A DNA stretch of 64,000 nt, from positions 10,106,001 to 10,170,000 of the forward strand of contig NC_079883.1 in NCBI RefSeq assembly GCF_029227915.1, read 5' to 3'. The stretch is from Hydractinia symbiolongicarpus. Lineage: Eukaryota > Cnidaria > Hydrozoa > Anthoathecata > Hydractiniidae. The notes under the pieces were generated by a model, which was not told the DNA's origin, searched no databases, and saw only the letters and a list, made by a program, of their open reading frames with translations. The translations under genes and the position numbers were made by a program. Of this stretch, positions 39,931 to 55,324 are shown piece by piece. Position 1 is the first letter of the stretch. Every line of letters begins with the position of its first letter.

Positions 39931-40390
39931 GCGTTGTCATTGCTCAACAATAACGGCTATTTTTATAGCCACAAATCTTTTAAAACATTACTTTGTGCAC
40001 GCTTCCAAATTACACAATGTGTAAAGTCTTGTCACAGTTACATTTATTGCTATACGATACTATGTCATATATGACACAAAAAAAATTTAGAAATACTTTG
40101 TAGGGTTAATTTGCCTGGGAGTGTTTCCGTGAAAAGCTGGGTTAAGTTAAATGTAAGCAATAACATGGATCAATGTACTTGTCTTTTCTGCAAGTACAGC
40201 TAATAATACGTATGAAAAGTGAAGCTAATCCACACACACATGGGGAAGTATTTTAAATGTAGGCTAGTGTTCTTAAGCACATTATTTAGAAGTTTTATTA
40301 ACTTCGGTTAACTTGTAGTGACGCCAAGTAAATGTTTTTTTAAAGATGTGTGGTCTTAAAAAAGACCGTTTGTGTTTGGTAGACGTTGGT

Positions 40391-40795
40391 TTACTTGCTG
40401 CTTGTGTATTTTGTGACGGCTTTTGTTCCTTCACTGACTGCGTGTTTTGCAAGTTCTCCAGGCAAGAGAAGACGTACTGCGGTTTGAATTTCACGAGAAG
40501 AGATGGTCGACTTTTTGTTTTGAAGAGCCAAACGCGAAGCTTCGGAAGCAATGCGCTCAAAGATGTCGTTGACAAATGAGTTCATGATGCTCATAGCTTT
40601 GCTTGAAACTCCGACATCTGGGTGAACTTGTTTCAAAACATTGTAGATGTAAATAGCATAACTTTCCTTTCTCTTTCTCTTGCGTTTCTTTTCACCAGTT
40701 CCACCAATCTTTCCTCCTTTTTTGCCGGCTCTTTTTTCACCTTTCTTGGCTACTTTAGGTGCCTGTTTTCCTCCTTTAGCTGCTGCGTCAGACAT
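40391..40795 (-). CDS. H2B: Histone H2B, unit 7/8
   Basis: Identical protein to 5628-6032. Stem-loop 40352-40367. Confidence 0.98.
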   Translation of the reverse strand: MSDAAAKGGKQAPKVAKKGEKRAGKKGGKIGGTGEKKRKRKRKESYAIYIYNVLKQVHPDVGVSSKAMSIMNSFVNDIFERIASEASRLALQNKKSTISSREIQTAVRLLLPGELAKHAVSEGTKAVTKYTSSK

Positions 40796-41079
40796 GGTTA
40801 AAAATTTTTGCTACTTAACTTGTAAATAAGCATTAAACTGCAAGTCAAAACTTTTTGTTTATAAGTAAAAAAATCGGATCGAATTCGATCCGAAAACGCC
40901 GATACGCAATTTAATTGGTTAAAAAAAAAATCTTTTGTTTAATACTTAATTATGATTGGTTAAAAAAACATGATTTCGATCCTATTTTTATGATGAAAAA
41001 ACGAGTAAAGTTTATTTCGTTAACACTTACGTTAAATATTCGTACGTTTTTGTATTAACTTACAAATCAAATCGCAGTT

Positions 41080-41460
41080 ATGTCTGGACGTGGAAAAGGT
41101 GGAAAAGCTAAGGCTAAAGCCAAGACAAGATCCTCAAGAGCTGGACTTCAATTTCCAGTCGGTAGAGTGCATAGATTCCTTCGTAGAGGGCACTATGCTA
41201 ACCGAATTGGATCTGGAGCACCAGTTTACTTAGCAGCCGTCTTGGAATATTTATCTGCTGAGATATTGGAGTTGGCTGGTAACGCAGCAAGAGACAACAA
41301 AAAAGCTAGGATTATTCCAAGACATTTACAATTGGCTGTTCGTAATGATGAAGAATTAAACAAACTTTTGAGCGGTGTAACCATTGCAGCTGGTGGTGTT
41401 TTGCCAAACATTCAAGCTGTCTTACTCCCAAAGAAGAACGACAAAGGACAGAAGAAGTAA
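41080..41460 (+). CDS. H2A: Histone H2A, unit 8
   Basis: Identical protein to unit 1. Stem-loop 41483-41498. Confidence 0.99.
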   Translation: MSGRGKGGKAKAKAKTRSSRAGLQFPVGRVHRFLRRGHYANRIGSGAPVYLAAVLEYLSAEILELAGNAARDNKKARIIPRHLQLAVRNDEELNKLLSGVTIAAGGVLPNIQAVLLPKKNDKGQKK

Positions 41461-41657
41461 ACCGCTACACTCAGAAAACAACGGCTATTTTTATAGCCAC
41501 ACATCTTTAAAAAAACATTGTTTTTTTCACAAAACTATAACCTTAAAGTCTAATAGATAATCCATGCATACGCCTTGTCCTAAGTAACTCAAAGAAATTA
41601 AATAAAAAAATTTGATCACAACGTCAAAATAAATTGCACGTATTTGCACCTACTAAT

Positions 41658-41777
41658 GTCTACGGCCATACCACGATGAACACACCCGTTCTCGTCTGAT
41701 CACGGAAGTTAAGCATCGTCGGGCCGGGATAGTACTTGGATGGGGGACCGCCTGGGAACTCCCGGTGTCGTAGGCTT
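41658..41777 (+). rRNA. 5S rRNA, unit 8
   Basis: Same as 1043-1162. Confidence 0.97.
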
Positions 41778-42104
41778 TTCATTTTCATTTGCTGTGATAT
41801 ATTTCTTGTTATAACAATTAAGGAACGTGGCGGTTGTTGAAAGTGTTTCCTATGACATTTTCCTACGACATTTTCAGGTGATAGTACGAGAAAAAAGAGC
41901 TTTCAAATGCATACAAACTCGATCTATTGCCGATCATCCAATAACCCTGACGGAATGGCAAATAAAATAAAATTCCGCCGCCTTCCGAGGACTTATATCG
42001 CAATCACGTTTCGTAACAGCCAAGCGAGGTTTTACCTTAGCGTTTAAGTCACCACCGACATTTGGCCGCGCAACTTTTCTAAGCTCATTCATTTTGACTT
42101 AAGG

Positions 42105-42269
42105 AGGGGGCGAGCGCGGACGCAGGCCCCCACTACCAGAAATTGTACGGTCGAGTTACTGACGTTTGCAGTAATCGCAGAGGTCAGCCCAAGCGTAGTG
42201 CAATGCAAGAGCCTCACTCTGGAAGAAAACCCTCATTGATCAGTCTTTACTTCCCCGTCAGGTAAGTAT
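42105..42269 (-). ncRNA. U1 snRNA, unit 8
   Basis: Same as 1490-1654. Confidence 0.97.
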
Positions 42270-42460
42270 GAGTTGGAACTGCACCGTAGCATGAGGGTAC
42301 CCTTCAAAGTTTGTTAATGCTTGTGGCTTGAGTGTGTTATAAACTGCCGTGTCGCGGGGCATAGGCTGTATTCTCCCCCAGTGTACGCGTTTTGTTCCCG
42401 CCGTAGACTATGCAGAGTGCCGTCGGAAAGAGGACTGCTATTATTCTTTTATTGCTTATG

Positions 42461-42646
42461 TGGGCCGCCATCGGTAATAGTGCAACACCAAGGCAACCCG
42501 TGGTCACGGCGTGAATGAATCCACCTCCATGACCCAAGGCCAAAAATCAGATTAATATACTGACCATTCAGAGAATGGCCTACCAGATATTAAACTGATA
42601 AGAACAGATACTACACTTGATCTTAGCCATTAGGCCGAGAAGCGAT
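42461..42646 (-). ncRNA. U2 snRNA, unit 8
   Basis: Same as 1846-2031. Confidence 0.97.
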
Positions 42647-42968
42647 AAAGAACAAGCGTTGCCATGATAGGCATCGTCCACACACCGTAACTGCTTGTGG
42701 AGCATGTCACGTTACTGTAAAGCTTACAACTGTCACCGCGTACGGATGGACGGCGACATAGTAAAAATCACGGCTGTTGATTTAGCCGTAGGATGGAGAG
42801 CGACTGTAGCGAGTGGATGGTAACTTACATGAATGCTAACAAAGGCGACGATACTAAGTGCGTGATATTACTTTCCAATATGTCTGCGTACATTCCGTTT
42901 ATCAACGCATTACGCCAGAACGTGCGCGCGCGTTACACAGTAGACCATGCAGCCGAAATGCGACAGTG

Positions 42969-43041
42969 CGACCCTGCCAGGAGTCGAACCTGGAATCCCC
43001 TGATTCGTAGTCAGATGCCTTATCCATTGGGCCACAGGGCC
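42969..43041 (-). tRNA. tRNA-Arg (ACG), unit 8
   Basis: Same as 2354-2426. Confidence 0.95.
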
Positions 43042-43620
43042 ATGCTTATGACTTCGCCCCATCGTCATTTTGGCTTGCGCATTCGTTTTACTTACGACAG
43101 AATTCTTCGTGTTTGTAGCCATGAAAGAAAGGGACTTCTGTGAGTGAATTTTTTTACTGTGGTCTAATAAAAAAGTCGAAACGCAGTGCCCAATATATGA
43201 ATTGCTCCTAATAGCCGGAAACAGGCCGTGTCGATGATGTAGGCCGACATACGCAACGCAAACCAAAGAACGCTTTATGAAAATCCTAACACGAGCGCGG
43301 AAGAAGCCCAAATTAACAGACTAGATGTAATGCTGAAGACCTCAAACTCCAGCAGCTTCTCTTGCAGACTATTGCGTCGTACTACAAATAAAAATTAACA
43401 TGCTTTCGCATAGTCGCGGCACCCAAAACGGACATTATACGATGTACAGAAACACACATTTCTGTTTTCGCGCCAAATCAATTCCCGGGAGTGGTACTTT
43501 TACGTCCGCATACTTCGCACCGTCTTAAATTATATCTCATTTACACGGTAATGTTTAGTATACTTCTACTGTGATAACAAGCATCGTTTATCGTTGGATT
43601 GTTGTAAGAAAACATTAAAA

Positions 43621-44172
43621 ATGAGTGAAGCAGCTTCTCCAAAGAAAATCGCACCCAAGAAGAAACCTGCTGCAAAGAAGACAGCTGATCACCCTAAATA
43701 TGTGGACATGATCAAGGCTGCTATCGCTACCCTAAAGGAACGCGGTGGTTCATCTCGCCAAGCTATTACAAAATATATTCATGCAAATTACAAAGTTGCT
43801 GAAAACTCAGATCATCATCTGAAAATGGCTCTTAAACGAGGAGTAACATCAGGCGATTTGATTCAAACTAAAGGCACTGGTGCTTCTGGATCATTCAAGC
43901 TAGGTCAGGTAAAAAAAGAAAAACCTAAGAAAAAGGCCGCAGCAAAAAAGCCAACGGCAAAGAAGCCTACTGCAAAGAAAAGTACACCAAAAAAGAAGCC
44001 AGCAAAGAAGAGCACGCCAAAGAAAGCAGCAAAGAAGCCTGCCACAAAGAAAGCCTCGGCTAAGAAACCAGCAGCTAAGAAACCCACAAAGAAGCCTGTT
44101 GCTAAAAAACCTGCAGCAAAGAAGGTCAAAAAGACTCCCAAAAAGGCAGCAAAGAAGACCGCAAAAAAATAA
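43621..44172 (+). CDS. H1: Linker histone H1, unit 8
   Basis: Same 183 residues as unit 1. Stem-loop 44205-44220. Confidence 0.97.
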   Translation: MSEAASPKKIAPKKKPAAKKTADHPKYVDMIKAAIATLKERGGSSRQAITKYIHANYKVAENSDHHLKMALKRGVTSGDLIQTKGTGASGSFKLGQVKKEKPKKKAAAKKPTAKKPTAKKSTPKKKPAKKSTPKKAAKKPATKKASAKKPAAKKPTKKPVAKKPAAKKVKKTPKKAAKKTAKK

Positions 44173-44533
44173 TTTGTGTGTATCTGGCTATTACATTAAC
44201 AAACGGCTATTTTTATAGCCACACATTTACAAAAAAACATTATCTTGGTACAAAGTTAAACTTGTTTAAGTCACTTAAACAGTTAAAAAAGAGTAAATTT
44301 AAGATTAGATTCCCTAAGTTTAAGTATTTTCGTTTTTAAATTTCTTATTTTCTTGCTTTTACTTTTCTTGCCCTTCATATTTTTAACATTGTCAAACTTT
44401 ATGTAGCATAAAATTTTTATGTAGCATAAAATTTAAACAGAAAGCAGGACAAAGTTTGATATAAAAAGCTAGCCGTAATATTTTTTATGGATGTGTGGCT
44501 ATAAAAATAGCCGTTTTTTGTTTGGTAAGATGC

Positions 44534-44947
<414 letters not shown>

Positions 44948-45425
44948 TTAAGAAGTCGATGTAGTACGGATACACAAGACGGTCTAAAATGCACTATCGC
45001 GCCAAAGTTTTATTTCTCATATTGATTGACAGCTAAGGTTCAAAACAAACCATTTGATTGGTGCTAAGAAAGTAATTTCTGATTGGCTGCATAATGACAT
45101 TACGCTCATTACTTTAACATTTTTATAAAATCTGTGTTTTTTGGCTACGGGAAAACGGCTGTATCTTCTGATACACAAAAGCTTTTGACTTTTTTTTTTT
45201 TTAGTAAGTAGCAGAAGGTTTGGCGAATTCCAACGATGCCAAATTTATTGCCTTACTGAAACATTAAGACCACGAATTTTTAAAAAAACTACAGTTTTAC
45301 TTAAAAAAATGTACAAAATGTTCGGAACATTTTGTAATGACGCAACTCTATTGGTTAATTAGGGTGTTTCCACGAGCAGTAGGTAATTTTATGGCCTCTT
45401 TTTAAAGCTGTCTGAATTCTGTTAA

Positions 45426-45782
<357 letters not shown>

Positions 45783-46242
45783 GCGTTGTCATTGCTCAAC
45801 AAAAACGGCTATTTTTATAGCCACAAATCTTTTAAAACATTACTTTGTGCACGCTTCCAAATTACACAATGTGTAAAGTCTTGTCACAGTTACATTTATT
45901 GCTATACGATACTATGTCATATATGACACAAAAAAAATTTAGAAATGCTTTGTAGGGTTAATTTGCCTGGGAGTGTTTCCGTGAAAAGCTGGGTTAAGTT
46001 AAATGTAAGCAATAACATGGATCAATGTACTTGTCTTTTCTGCAAGTACAGCTAATAATACGTATGAAAAGTGAAGCTAATCCACACACACATGGGGAAG
46101 TATTTTAAATGTAGGCTAGTGTTCTTAAGCACATTATTTAGAAGTTTTATTAACTTCGGTTAACTTGTAGTGACGCCAAGTAAATGTTTTTTTAAAGATG
46201 TGTGGTCTTAAAAAAGACCGTTTGTGTTTGGTAGACGTTGGT

Positions 46243-46647
46243 TTACTTGCTGCTTGTGTATTTTGTGACGGCTTTTGTTCCTTCACTGACTGCGTGTTTT
46301 GCAAGTTCTCCAGGCAAGAGAAGACGTACTGCGGTTTGAATTTCACGAGAAGAGATGGTCGACTTTTTGTTTTGAAGAGCCAAACGCGAAGCTTCGGAAG
46401 CAATGCGCTCAAAGATGTCGTTGACAAATGAGTTCATGATGCTCATAGCTTTGCTTGAAACTCCGACATCTGGGTGAACTTGTTTCAAAACATTGTAGAT
46501 GTAAATAGCATAACTTTCCTTTCTCTTTCTCTTGCGTTTCTTTTCACCAGTTCCACCAATCTTTCCTCCTTTTTTGCCGGCTCTTTTTTCACCTTTCTTG
46601 GCTACTTTAGGTGCCTGTTTTCCTCCTTTAGCTGCTGCGTCAGACAT
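46243..46647 (-). CDS. H2B: Histone H2B, unit 8/9
   Basis: Identical protein to 5628-6032. Stem-loop 46204-46219. Confidence 0.98.
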   Translation of the reverse strand: MSDAAAKGGKQAPKVAKKGEKRAGKKGGKIGGTGEKKRKRKRKESYAIYIYNVLKQVHPDVGVSSKAMSIMNSFVNDIFERIASEASRLALQNKKSTISSREIQTAVRLLLPGELAKHAVSEGTKAVTKYTSSK

Positions 46648-46931
46648 GGTTAAAAATTTTTGCTACTTAACTTGTAAATAAGCATTAAACTGCAAGTCAA
46701 AACTTTTTGTTTATAAGTAAAAAAATCGGATCGAATTCGATCCGAAAACGCCGATACGCAATTTAATTGGTTAAAAAAAAAATCTTTTGTTTAATACTTA
46801 ATTATGATTGGTTAAAAAAACATGATTTCGATCCTATTTTTATGATGAAAAAACGAGTAAAGTTTATTTCGTTAACACTTACGTTAAATATTCGTACGTT
46901 TTTGTATTACCTTACAAATCAAATCGCAGTT

Positions 46932-47312
46932 ATGTCTGGACGTGGAAAAGGTGGAAAAGCTAAGGCTAAAGCCAAGACAAGATCCTCAAGAGCTGGACTT
47001 CAATTTCCAGTCGGTAGAGTGCATAGATTCCTTCGTAGAGGGCACTATGCTAACCGAATTGGATCTGGAGCACCAGTTTACTTAGCAGCCGTCTTGGAAT
47101 ATTTATCTGCTGAGATATTGGAGTTGGCTGGTAACGCAGCAAGAGACAACAAAAAAGCTAGGATTATTCCAAGACATTTACAATTGGCTGTTCGTAATGA
47201 TGAAGAATTAAACAAACTTTTGAGCGGTGTAACCATTGCAGCTGGTGGTGTTTTGCCAAACATTCAAGCTGTCTTACTCCCAAAGAAGAACGACAAAGGA
47301 CAGAAGAAGTAA
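46932..47312 (+). CDS. H2A: Histone H2A, unit 9
   Basis: Identical 126-residue protein. Stem-loop 47335-47350. An A>C change at 46910 turns an upstream in-frame TAA into TAC, so the frame is open back to an ATG at 46767 (181 codons). I keep the start at 46932: the extra 55 codons are AT-rich promoter and leader sequence and the canonical MSGRGK start is intact. Confidence 0.98.
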   Translation: MSGRGKGGKAKAKAKTRSSRAGLQFPVGRVHRFLRRGHYANRIGSGAPVYLAAVLEYLSAEILELAGNAARDNKKARIIPRHLQLAVRNDEELNKLLSGVTIAAGGVLPNIQAVLLPKKNDKGQKK

Positions 47313-47509
47313 ACCGCTACACTCAGAAAACAACGGCTATTTTTATAGCCACACATCTTTAAAAAAACATTGTTTTTTTCACAAAACTATAACCTTAAAG
47401 TCTAATAGATAATCCATGCATACGCCTTGTCCTAAGTAACTCAAAGAAATTAAATAAAAAAATTTGATCACAACGTCAAAATAAATTGCACGTATTTGCA
47501 CCTACTAAT

Positions 47510-47629
47510 GTCTACGGCCATACCACGATGAACACACCCGTTCTCGTCTGATCACGGAAGTTAAGCATCGTCGGGCCGGGATAGTACTTGGATGGGGGAC
47601 CGCCTGGGAACTCCCGGTGTCGTAGGCTT
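47510..47629 (+). rRNA. 5S rRNA, unit 9
   Basis: Same as 1043-1162. Confidence 0.97.
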
Positions 47630-47956
47630 TTCATTTTCATTTGCTGTGATATATTTCTTGTTATAACAATTAAGGAACGTGGCGGTTGTTGAAAGTGTTT
47701 CCTATGACATTTTCCTACGACATTTTCAGGTGATAGTACGAGAAAAAAGAGCTTTCAAATGCATACAAACTCGATCTATTGCCGATCATCCAATAACCCT
47801 GACGGAATGGCAAATAAAATAAAATTCCGCCGCCTTCCGAGGACTTATATCGCAATCACGTTTCGTAACAGCCAAGCGAGGTTTTACCTTAGCGTTTAAG
47901 TCACCACCGACATTTGGCCGCGCAACTTTTCTAAGCTCATTCATTTTGACTTAAGG

Positions 47957-48121
47957 AGGGGGCGAGCGCGGACGCAGGCCCCCACTACCAGAAATTGTAC
48001 GGTCGAGTTACTGACGTTTGCAGTAATCGCAGAGGTCAGCCCAAGCGTAGTGCAATGCAAGAGCCTCACTCTGGAAGAAAACCCTCATTGATCAGTCTTT
48101 ACTTCCCCGTCAGGTAAGTAT
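47957..48121 (-). ncRNA. U1 snRNA, unit 9
   Basis: Same as 1490-1654. Confidence 0.97.
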
Positions 48122-48312
48122 GAGTTGGAACTGCACCGTAGCATGAGGGTACCCTTCAAAGTTTGTTAATGCTTGTGGCTTGAGTGTGTTATAAACTGCC
48201 GTGTCGCGGGGCATAGGCTGTATTCTCCCCCAGTGTACGCGTTTTGTTCCCGCCGTAGACTATGCAGAGTGCCGTCGGAAAGAGGACTGCTATTATTCTT
48301 TTATTGCTTATG

Positions 48313-48498
48313 TGGGCCGCCATCGGTAATAGTGCAACACCAAGGCAACCCGTGGTCACGGCGTGAATGAATCCACCTCCATGACCCAAGGCCAAAAATC
48401 AGATTAATATACTGACCATTCAGAGAATGGCCTACCAGATATTAAACTGATAAGAACAGATACTACACTTGATCTTAGCCATTAGGCCGAGAAGCGAT
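48313..48498 (-). ncRNA. U2 snRNA, unit 9
   Basis: Same as 1846-2031. Confidence 0.97.
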
Positions 48499-48820
48499 AA
48501 AGAACAAGCGTTGCCATGATAGGCATCGTCCACACACCGTAACTGCTTGTGGAGCATGTCACGTTACTGTAAAGCTTACAACTGTCACCGCGTACGGATG
48601 GACGGCGACATAGTAAAAATCACGGCTGTTGATTTAGCCGTAGGATGGAGAGCGACTGTAGCGAGTGGATGGTAACTTACATGAATGCTAACAAAGGCGA
48701 CGATACTAAGTGCGTGATATTACTTTCCAATATGTCTGCGTACATTCCGTTTATCAACGCATTACGCCAGAACGTGCGCGCGCGTTACACAGTAGACCAT
48801 GCAGCCGAAATGCGACAGTG

Positions 48821-48893
48821 CGACCCTGCCAGGAGTCGAACCTGGAATCCCCTGATTCGTAGTCAGATGCCTTATCCATTGGGCCACAGGGCC
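48821..48893 (-). tRNA. tRNA-Arg (ACG), unit 9
   Basis: Same as 2354-2426. Confidence 0.95.
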
Positions 48894-49472
48894 ATGCTTA
48901 TGACTTCGCCCCATCGTCATTTTGGCTTGCGCATTCGTTTTACTTACGACAGAATTCTTCGTGTTTGTAGCCATGAAAGAAAGGGACTTCTGTGAGTGAA
49001 TTTTTTTACTGTGGTCTAATAAAAAAGTCGAAACGCAGTGCCCAATATATGAATTGCTCCTAATAGCCGGAAACAGGCCGTGTCGATGATGTAGGCCGAC
49101 ATACGCAACGCAAACCAAAGAACGCTTTATGAAAATCCTAACACGAGCGCGGAAGAAGCCCAAATTAACAGACTAGATGTAATGCTGAAGACCTCAAACT
49201 CCAGCAGCTTCTCTTGCAGACTATTGCGTCGTACTACAAATAAAAATTAACATGCTTTCGCATAGTCGCGGCACCCAAAACGGACATTATACGATGTACA
49301 GAAACACACATTTCTGTTTTCGCGCCAAATCAATTCCCGGGAGTGGTACTTTTACGTCCGCATACTTCGCACCGTCTTAAATTATATCTCATTTACACGG
49401 TAATGTTTAGTATACTTCTACTGTGATAACAAGCATCGTTTATCGTTGGATTGTTGTAAGAAAACATTAAAA

Positions 49473-50024
49473 ATGAGTGAAGCAGCTTCTCCAAAGAAAA
49501 TCGCACCCAAGAAGAAACCTGCTGCAAAGAAGACAGCTGATCACCCTAAATATGTGGACATGATCAAGGCTGCTATCGCTACCCTAAAGGAACGCGGTGG
49601 TTCATCTCGCCAAGCTATTACAAAATATATTCATGCAAATTACAAAGTTGCTGAAAACTCAGATCATCATCTGAAAATGGCTCTTAAACGAGGAGTAACA
49701 TCAGGCGATTTGATTCAAACTAAAGGCACTGGTGCTTCTGGATCATTCAAGCTAGGTCAGGTAAAAAAAGAAAAACCTAAGAAAAAGGCCGCAGCAAAAA
49801 AGCCAACGGCAAAGAAGCCTACTGCAAAGAAAAGTACACCAAAAAAGAAGCCAGCAAAGAAGAGCACGCCAAAGAAAGCAGCAAAGAAGCCTGCCACAAA
49901 GAAAGCCTCGGCTAAGAAACCAGCAGCTAAGAAACCCACAAAGAAGCCTGTTGCTAAAAAACCTGCAGCAAAGAAGGTCAAAAAGACTCCCAAAAAGGCA
50001 GCAAAGAAGACCGCAAAAAAATAA
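49473..50024 (+). CDS. H1: Linker histone H1, unit 9
   Basis: Same 183 residues as unit 1. Stem-loop 50057-50072. Confidence 0.97.
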   Translation: MSEAASPKKIAPKKKPAAKKTADHPKYVDMIKAAIATLKERGGSSRQAITKYIHANYKVAENSDHHLKMALKRGVTSGDLIQTKGTGASGSFKLGQVKKEKPKKKAAAKKPTAKKPTAKKSTPKKKPAKKSTPKKAAKKPATKKASAKKPAAKKPTKKPVAKKPAAKKVKKTPKKAAKKTAKK

Positions 50025-50385
50025 TTTGTGTGTATCTGGCTATTACATTAACAAACGGCTATTTTTATAGCCACACATTTACAAAAAAACATTATCTTGG
50101 TACAAAGTTAAACTTGTTTAAGTCACTTAAACAGTTAAAAAAGAGTAAATTTAAGATTAGATTCCCTAAGTTTAAGTATTTTCGTTTTTAAATTTCTTAT
50201 TTTCTTGCTTTTACTTTTCTTGCCCTTCATATTTTTAACATTGTCAAACTTTATGTAGCATAAAATTTTTATGTAGCATAAAATTTAAACAGAAAGCAGG
50301 ACAAAGTTTGATATAAAAAGCTAGCCGTAATATTTTTTATGGATGTGTGGCTATAAAAATAGCCGTTTTTTGTTTGGTAAGATGC

Positions 50386-50799
<414 letters not shown>

Positions 50800-51277
50800 T
50801 TAAGAAGTCGATGTAGTACGGATACACAAGACGGTCTAAAATGCACTATCGCGCCAAAGTTTTATTTCTCATATTGATTGACAGCTAAGGTTCAAAACAA
50901 ACCATTTGATTGGTGCTAAGAAAGTAATTTCTGATTGGCTGCATAATGACATTACGCTCATTACTTTAACATTTTTATAAAATCTGTGTTTTTTGGCTAC
51001 GGGAAAACGGCTGTATCTTCTGATACACAAAAGCTTTTGACTTTTTTTTTTTTTAGTAAGTAGCAGAAGGTTTGGCGAATTCCAACGATGCCAAATTTAT
51101 TGCCTTACTGAAACATTAAGACCACGAATTTTTAAAAAAACTACAGTTTTACTTAAAAAAATGTACAAAATGTTCGGAACATTTTGTAATGACGCAACTC
51201 TATTGGTTAATTAGGGTGTTTCCACGAGCAGTAGGTAATTTTATGGCCTCTTTTTAAAGCTGTCTGAATTCTGTTAA

Positions 51278-51634
<357 letters not shown>

Positions 51635-52094
51635 GCGTTGTCATTGCTCAACAAAAACGGCTATTTTTATAGCCACAAATCTTTTAAAACATTACTTTGT
51701 GCACGCTTCCAAATTACACAATGTGTAAAGTCTTGTCACAGTTACATTTATTGCTATACGATACTATGTCATATATGACACAAAAAAAATTTAGAAATAC
51801 TTTGTAGGGTTAATTTGCCTGGGAGTGTTTCCGTGAAAAGCTGGGTTAAGTTAAATGTAAGCAATAACATGGATCAATGTACTTGTCTTTTCTGCAAGTA
51901 CAGCTAATAATACGTATGAAAAGTGAAGCTAATCCACACACACATGGGGAAGTATTTTAAATGTAGGCTAGTGTTCTTAAGCACATTATTTAGAAGTTTT
52001 ATTAACTTCGGTTAACTTGTAGTGACGCCAAGTAAATGTTTTTTTAAAGATGTGTGGTCTTAAAAAAGACCGTTTGTGTTTGGTAGACGTTGGT

Positions 52095-52499
52095 TTACTT
52101 GCTGCTTGTGTATTTTGTGACGGCTTTTGTTCCTTCACTGACTGCGTGTTTTGCAAGTTCTCCAGGCAAGAGAAGACGTACTGCGGTTTGAATTTCACGA
52201 GAAGAGATGGTCGACTTTTTGTTTTGAAGAGCCAAACGCGAAGCTTCGGAAGCAATGCGCTCAAAGATGTCGTTGACAAATGAGTTCATGATGCTCATAG
52301 CTTTGCTTGAAACTCCGACATCTGGGTGAACTTGTTTCAAAACATTGTAGATGTAAATAGCATAACTTTCCTTTCTCTTTCTCTTGCGTTTCTTTTCACC
52401 AGTTCCACCAATCTTTCCTCCTTTTTTGCCGGCTCTTTTTTCACCTTTCTTGGCTACTTTAGGTGCCTGTTTTCCTCCTTTAGCTGCTGCGTCAGACAT
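52095..52499 (-). CDS. H2B: Histone H2B, unit 9/10
   Basis: Identical protein to 5628-6032. Stem-loop 52056-52071. Confidence 0.98.
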   Translation of the reverse strand: MSDAAAKGGKQAPKVAKKGEKRAGKKGGKIGGTGEKKRKRKRKESYAIYIYNVLKQVHPDVGVSSKAMSIMNSFVNDIFERIASEASRLALQNKKSTISSREIQTAVRLLLPGELAKHAVSEGTKAVTKYTSSK

Positions 52500-52783
52500 G
52501 GTTAAAAATTTTTGCTACTTAACTTGTAAATAAGCATTAAACTGCAAGTCAAAACTTTTTGTTTATAAGTAAAAAAATCGGATCGAATTCGATCCGAAAA
52601 CGCCGATACGCAATTTAATTGGTTAAAAAAAAAATCTTTTGTTTAATACTTAATTATGATTGGTTAAAAAAACATGATTTCGATCCTATTTTTATGATGA
52701 AAAAACGAGTAAAGTTTATTTCGTTAACACTTACGTTAAATATTCGTACGTTTTTGTATTAACTTACAAATCAAATCGCAGTT

Positions 52784-53164
52784 ATGTCTGGACGTGGAAA
52801 AGGTGGAAAAGCTAAGGCTAAAGCCAAGACAAGATCCTCAAGAGCTGGACTTCAATTTCCAGTCGGTAGAGTGCATAGATTCCTTCGTAGAGGGCACTAT
52901 GCTAACCGAATTGGATCTGGAGCACCAGTTTACTTAGCAGCCGTCTTGGAATATTTATCTGCTGAGATATTGGAGTTGGCTGGTAACGCAGCAAGAGACA
53001 ACAAAAAAGCTAGGATTATTCCAAGACATTTACAATTGGCTGTTCGTAATGATGAAGAATTAAACAAACTTTTGAGCGGTGTAACCATTGCAGCTGGTGG
53101 TGTTTTGCCAAACATTCAAGCTGTCTTACTCCCAAAGAAGAACGACAAAGGACAGAAGAAGTAA
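52784..53164 (+). CDS. H2A: Histone H2A, unit 10
   Basis: Identical protein. Stem-loop 53187-53202. An A>T change at 53221 alters the CATT end of the candidate downstream element to CTTT in this unit only. Confidence 0.99.
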   Translation: MSGRGKGGKAKAKAKTRSSRAGLQFPVGRVHRFLRRGHYANRIGSGAPVYLAAVLEYLSAEILELAGNAARDNKKARIIPRHLQLAVRNDEELNKLLSGVTIAAGGVLPNIQAVLLPKKNDKGQKK

Positions 53165-53361
53165 ACCGCTACACTCAGAAAACAACGGCTATTTTTATAG
53201 CCACACATCTTTAAAAAAACTTTGTTTTTTTCACAAAACTATAACCTTAAAGTCTAATAGATAATCCATGCATACGCCTTGTCCTAAGTAACTCAAAGAA
53301 ATTAAATAAAAAAATTTGATCACAACGTCAAAATAAATTGCACGTATTTGCACCTACTAAT

Positions 53362-53481
53362 GTCTACGGCCATACCACGATGAACACACCCGTTCTCGTC
53401 TGATCACGGAAGTTAAGCATCGTCGGGCCGGGATAGTACTTGGATGGGGGACCGCCTGGGAACTCCCGGTGTCGTAGGCTT
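53362..53481 (+). rRNA. 5S rRNA, unit 10
   Basis: Same as 1043-1162. Confidence 0.97.
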
Positions 53482-53808
53482 TTCATTTTCATTTGCTGTG
53501 ATATATTTCTTGTTATAACAATTAAGGAACGTGGCGGTTGTTGAAAGTGTTTCCTATGACATTTTCCTACGACATTTTCAGGTGATAGTACGAGAAAAAA
53601 GAGCTTTCAAATGCATACAAACTCGATCTATTGCCGATCATCCAATAACCCTGACGGAATGGCAAATAAAATAAAATTCCGCCGCCTTCCGAGGACTTAT
53701 ATCGCAATCACGTTTCGTAACAGCCAAGCGAGGTTTTACCTTAGCGTTTAAGTCACCACCGACATTTGGCCGCGCAACTTTTCTAAGCTCATTCATTTTG
53801 ACTTAAGG

Positions 53809-53973
53809 AGGGGGCGAGCGCGGACGCAGGCCCCCACTACCAGAAATTGTACGGTCGAGTTACTGACGTTTGCAGTAATCGCAGAGGTCAGCCCAAGCGT
53901 AGTGCAATGCAAGAGCCTCACTCTGGAAGAAAACCCTCATTGATCAGTCTTTACTTCCCCGTCAGGTAAGTAT
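53809..53973 (-). ncRNA. U1 snRNA, unit 10
   Basis: Same as 1490-1654. Confidence 0.97.
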
Positions 53974-54164
53974 GAGTTGGAACTGCACCGTAGCATGAGG
54001 GTACCCTTCAAAGTTTGTTAATGCTTGTGGCTTGAGTGTGTTATAAACTGCCGTGTCGCGGGGCATAGGCTGTATTCTCCCCCAGTGTACGCGTTTTGTT
54101 CCCGCCGTAGACTATGCAGAGTGCCGTCGGAAAGAGGACTGCTATTATTCTTTTATTGCTTATG

Positions 54165-54350
54165 TGGGCCGCCATCGGTAATAGTGCAACACCAAGGCAA
54201 CCCGTGGTCACGGCGTGAATGAATCCACCTCCATGACCCAAGGCCAAAAATCAGATTAATATACTGACCATTCAGAGAATGGCCTACCAGATATTAAACT
54301 GATAAGAACAGATACTACACTTGATCTTAGCCATTAGGCCGAGAAGCGAT
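54165..54350 (-). ncRNA. U2 snRNA, unit 10
   Basis: Same as 1846-2031. Confidence 0.97.
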
Positions 54351-54672
54351 AAAGAACAAGCGTTGCCATGATAGGCATCGTCCACACACCGTAACTGCTT
54401 GTGGAGCATGTCACGTTACTGTAAAGCTTACAACTGTCACCGCGTACGGATGGACGGCGACATAGTAAAAATCACGGCTGTTGATTTAGCCGTAGGATGG
54501 AGAGCGACTGTAGCGAGTGGATGGTAACTTACATGAATGCTAACAAAGGCGACGATACTAAGTGCGTGATATTACTTTCCAATATGTCTGCGTACATTCC
54601 GTTTATCAACGCATTACGCCAGAACGTGCGCGCGCGTTACACAGTAGACCATGCAGCCGAAATGCGACAGTG

Positions 54673-54745
54673 CGACCCTGCCAGGAGTCGAACCTGGAAT
54701 CCCCTGATTCGTAGTCAGATGCCTTATCCATTGGGCCACAGGGCC
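54673..54745 (-). tRNA. tRNA-Arg (ACG), unit 10
   Basis: Same as 2354-2426. Confidence 0.95.
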
Positions 54746-55324
54746 ATGCTTATGACTTCGCCCCATCGTCATTTTGGCTTGCGCATTCGTTTTACTTACG
54801 ACAGAATTCTTCGTGTTTGTAGCCATGAAAGAAAGGGACTTCTGTGAGTGAATTTTTTTACTGTGGTCTAATAAAAAAGTCGAAACGCAGTGCCCAATAT
54901 ATGAATTGCTCCTAATAGCCGGAAACAGGCCGTGTCGATGATGTAGGCCGACATACGCAACGCAAACCAAAGAACGCTTTATGAAAATCCTAACACGAGC
55001 GCGGAAGAAGCCCAAATTAACAGACTAGATGTAATGCTGAAGACCTCAAACTCCAGCAGCTTCTCTTGCAGACTATTGCGTCGTACTACAAATAAAAATT
55101 AACATGCTTTCGCATAGTCGCGGCACCCAAAACGGACATTATACGATGTACAGAAACACACATTTCTGTTTTCGCGCCAAATCAATTCCCGGGAGTGGTA
55201 CTTTTACGTCCGCATACTTCGCACCGTCTTAAATTATATCTCATTTACACGGTAATGTTTAGTATACTTCTACTGTGATAACAAGCATCGTTTATCGTTG
55301 GATTGTTGTAAGAAAACATTAAAA

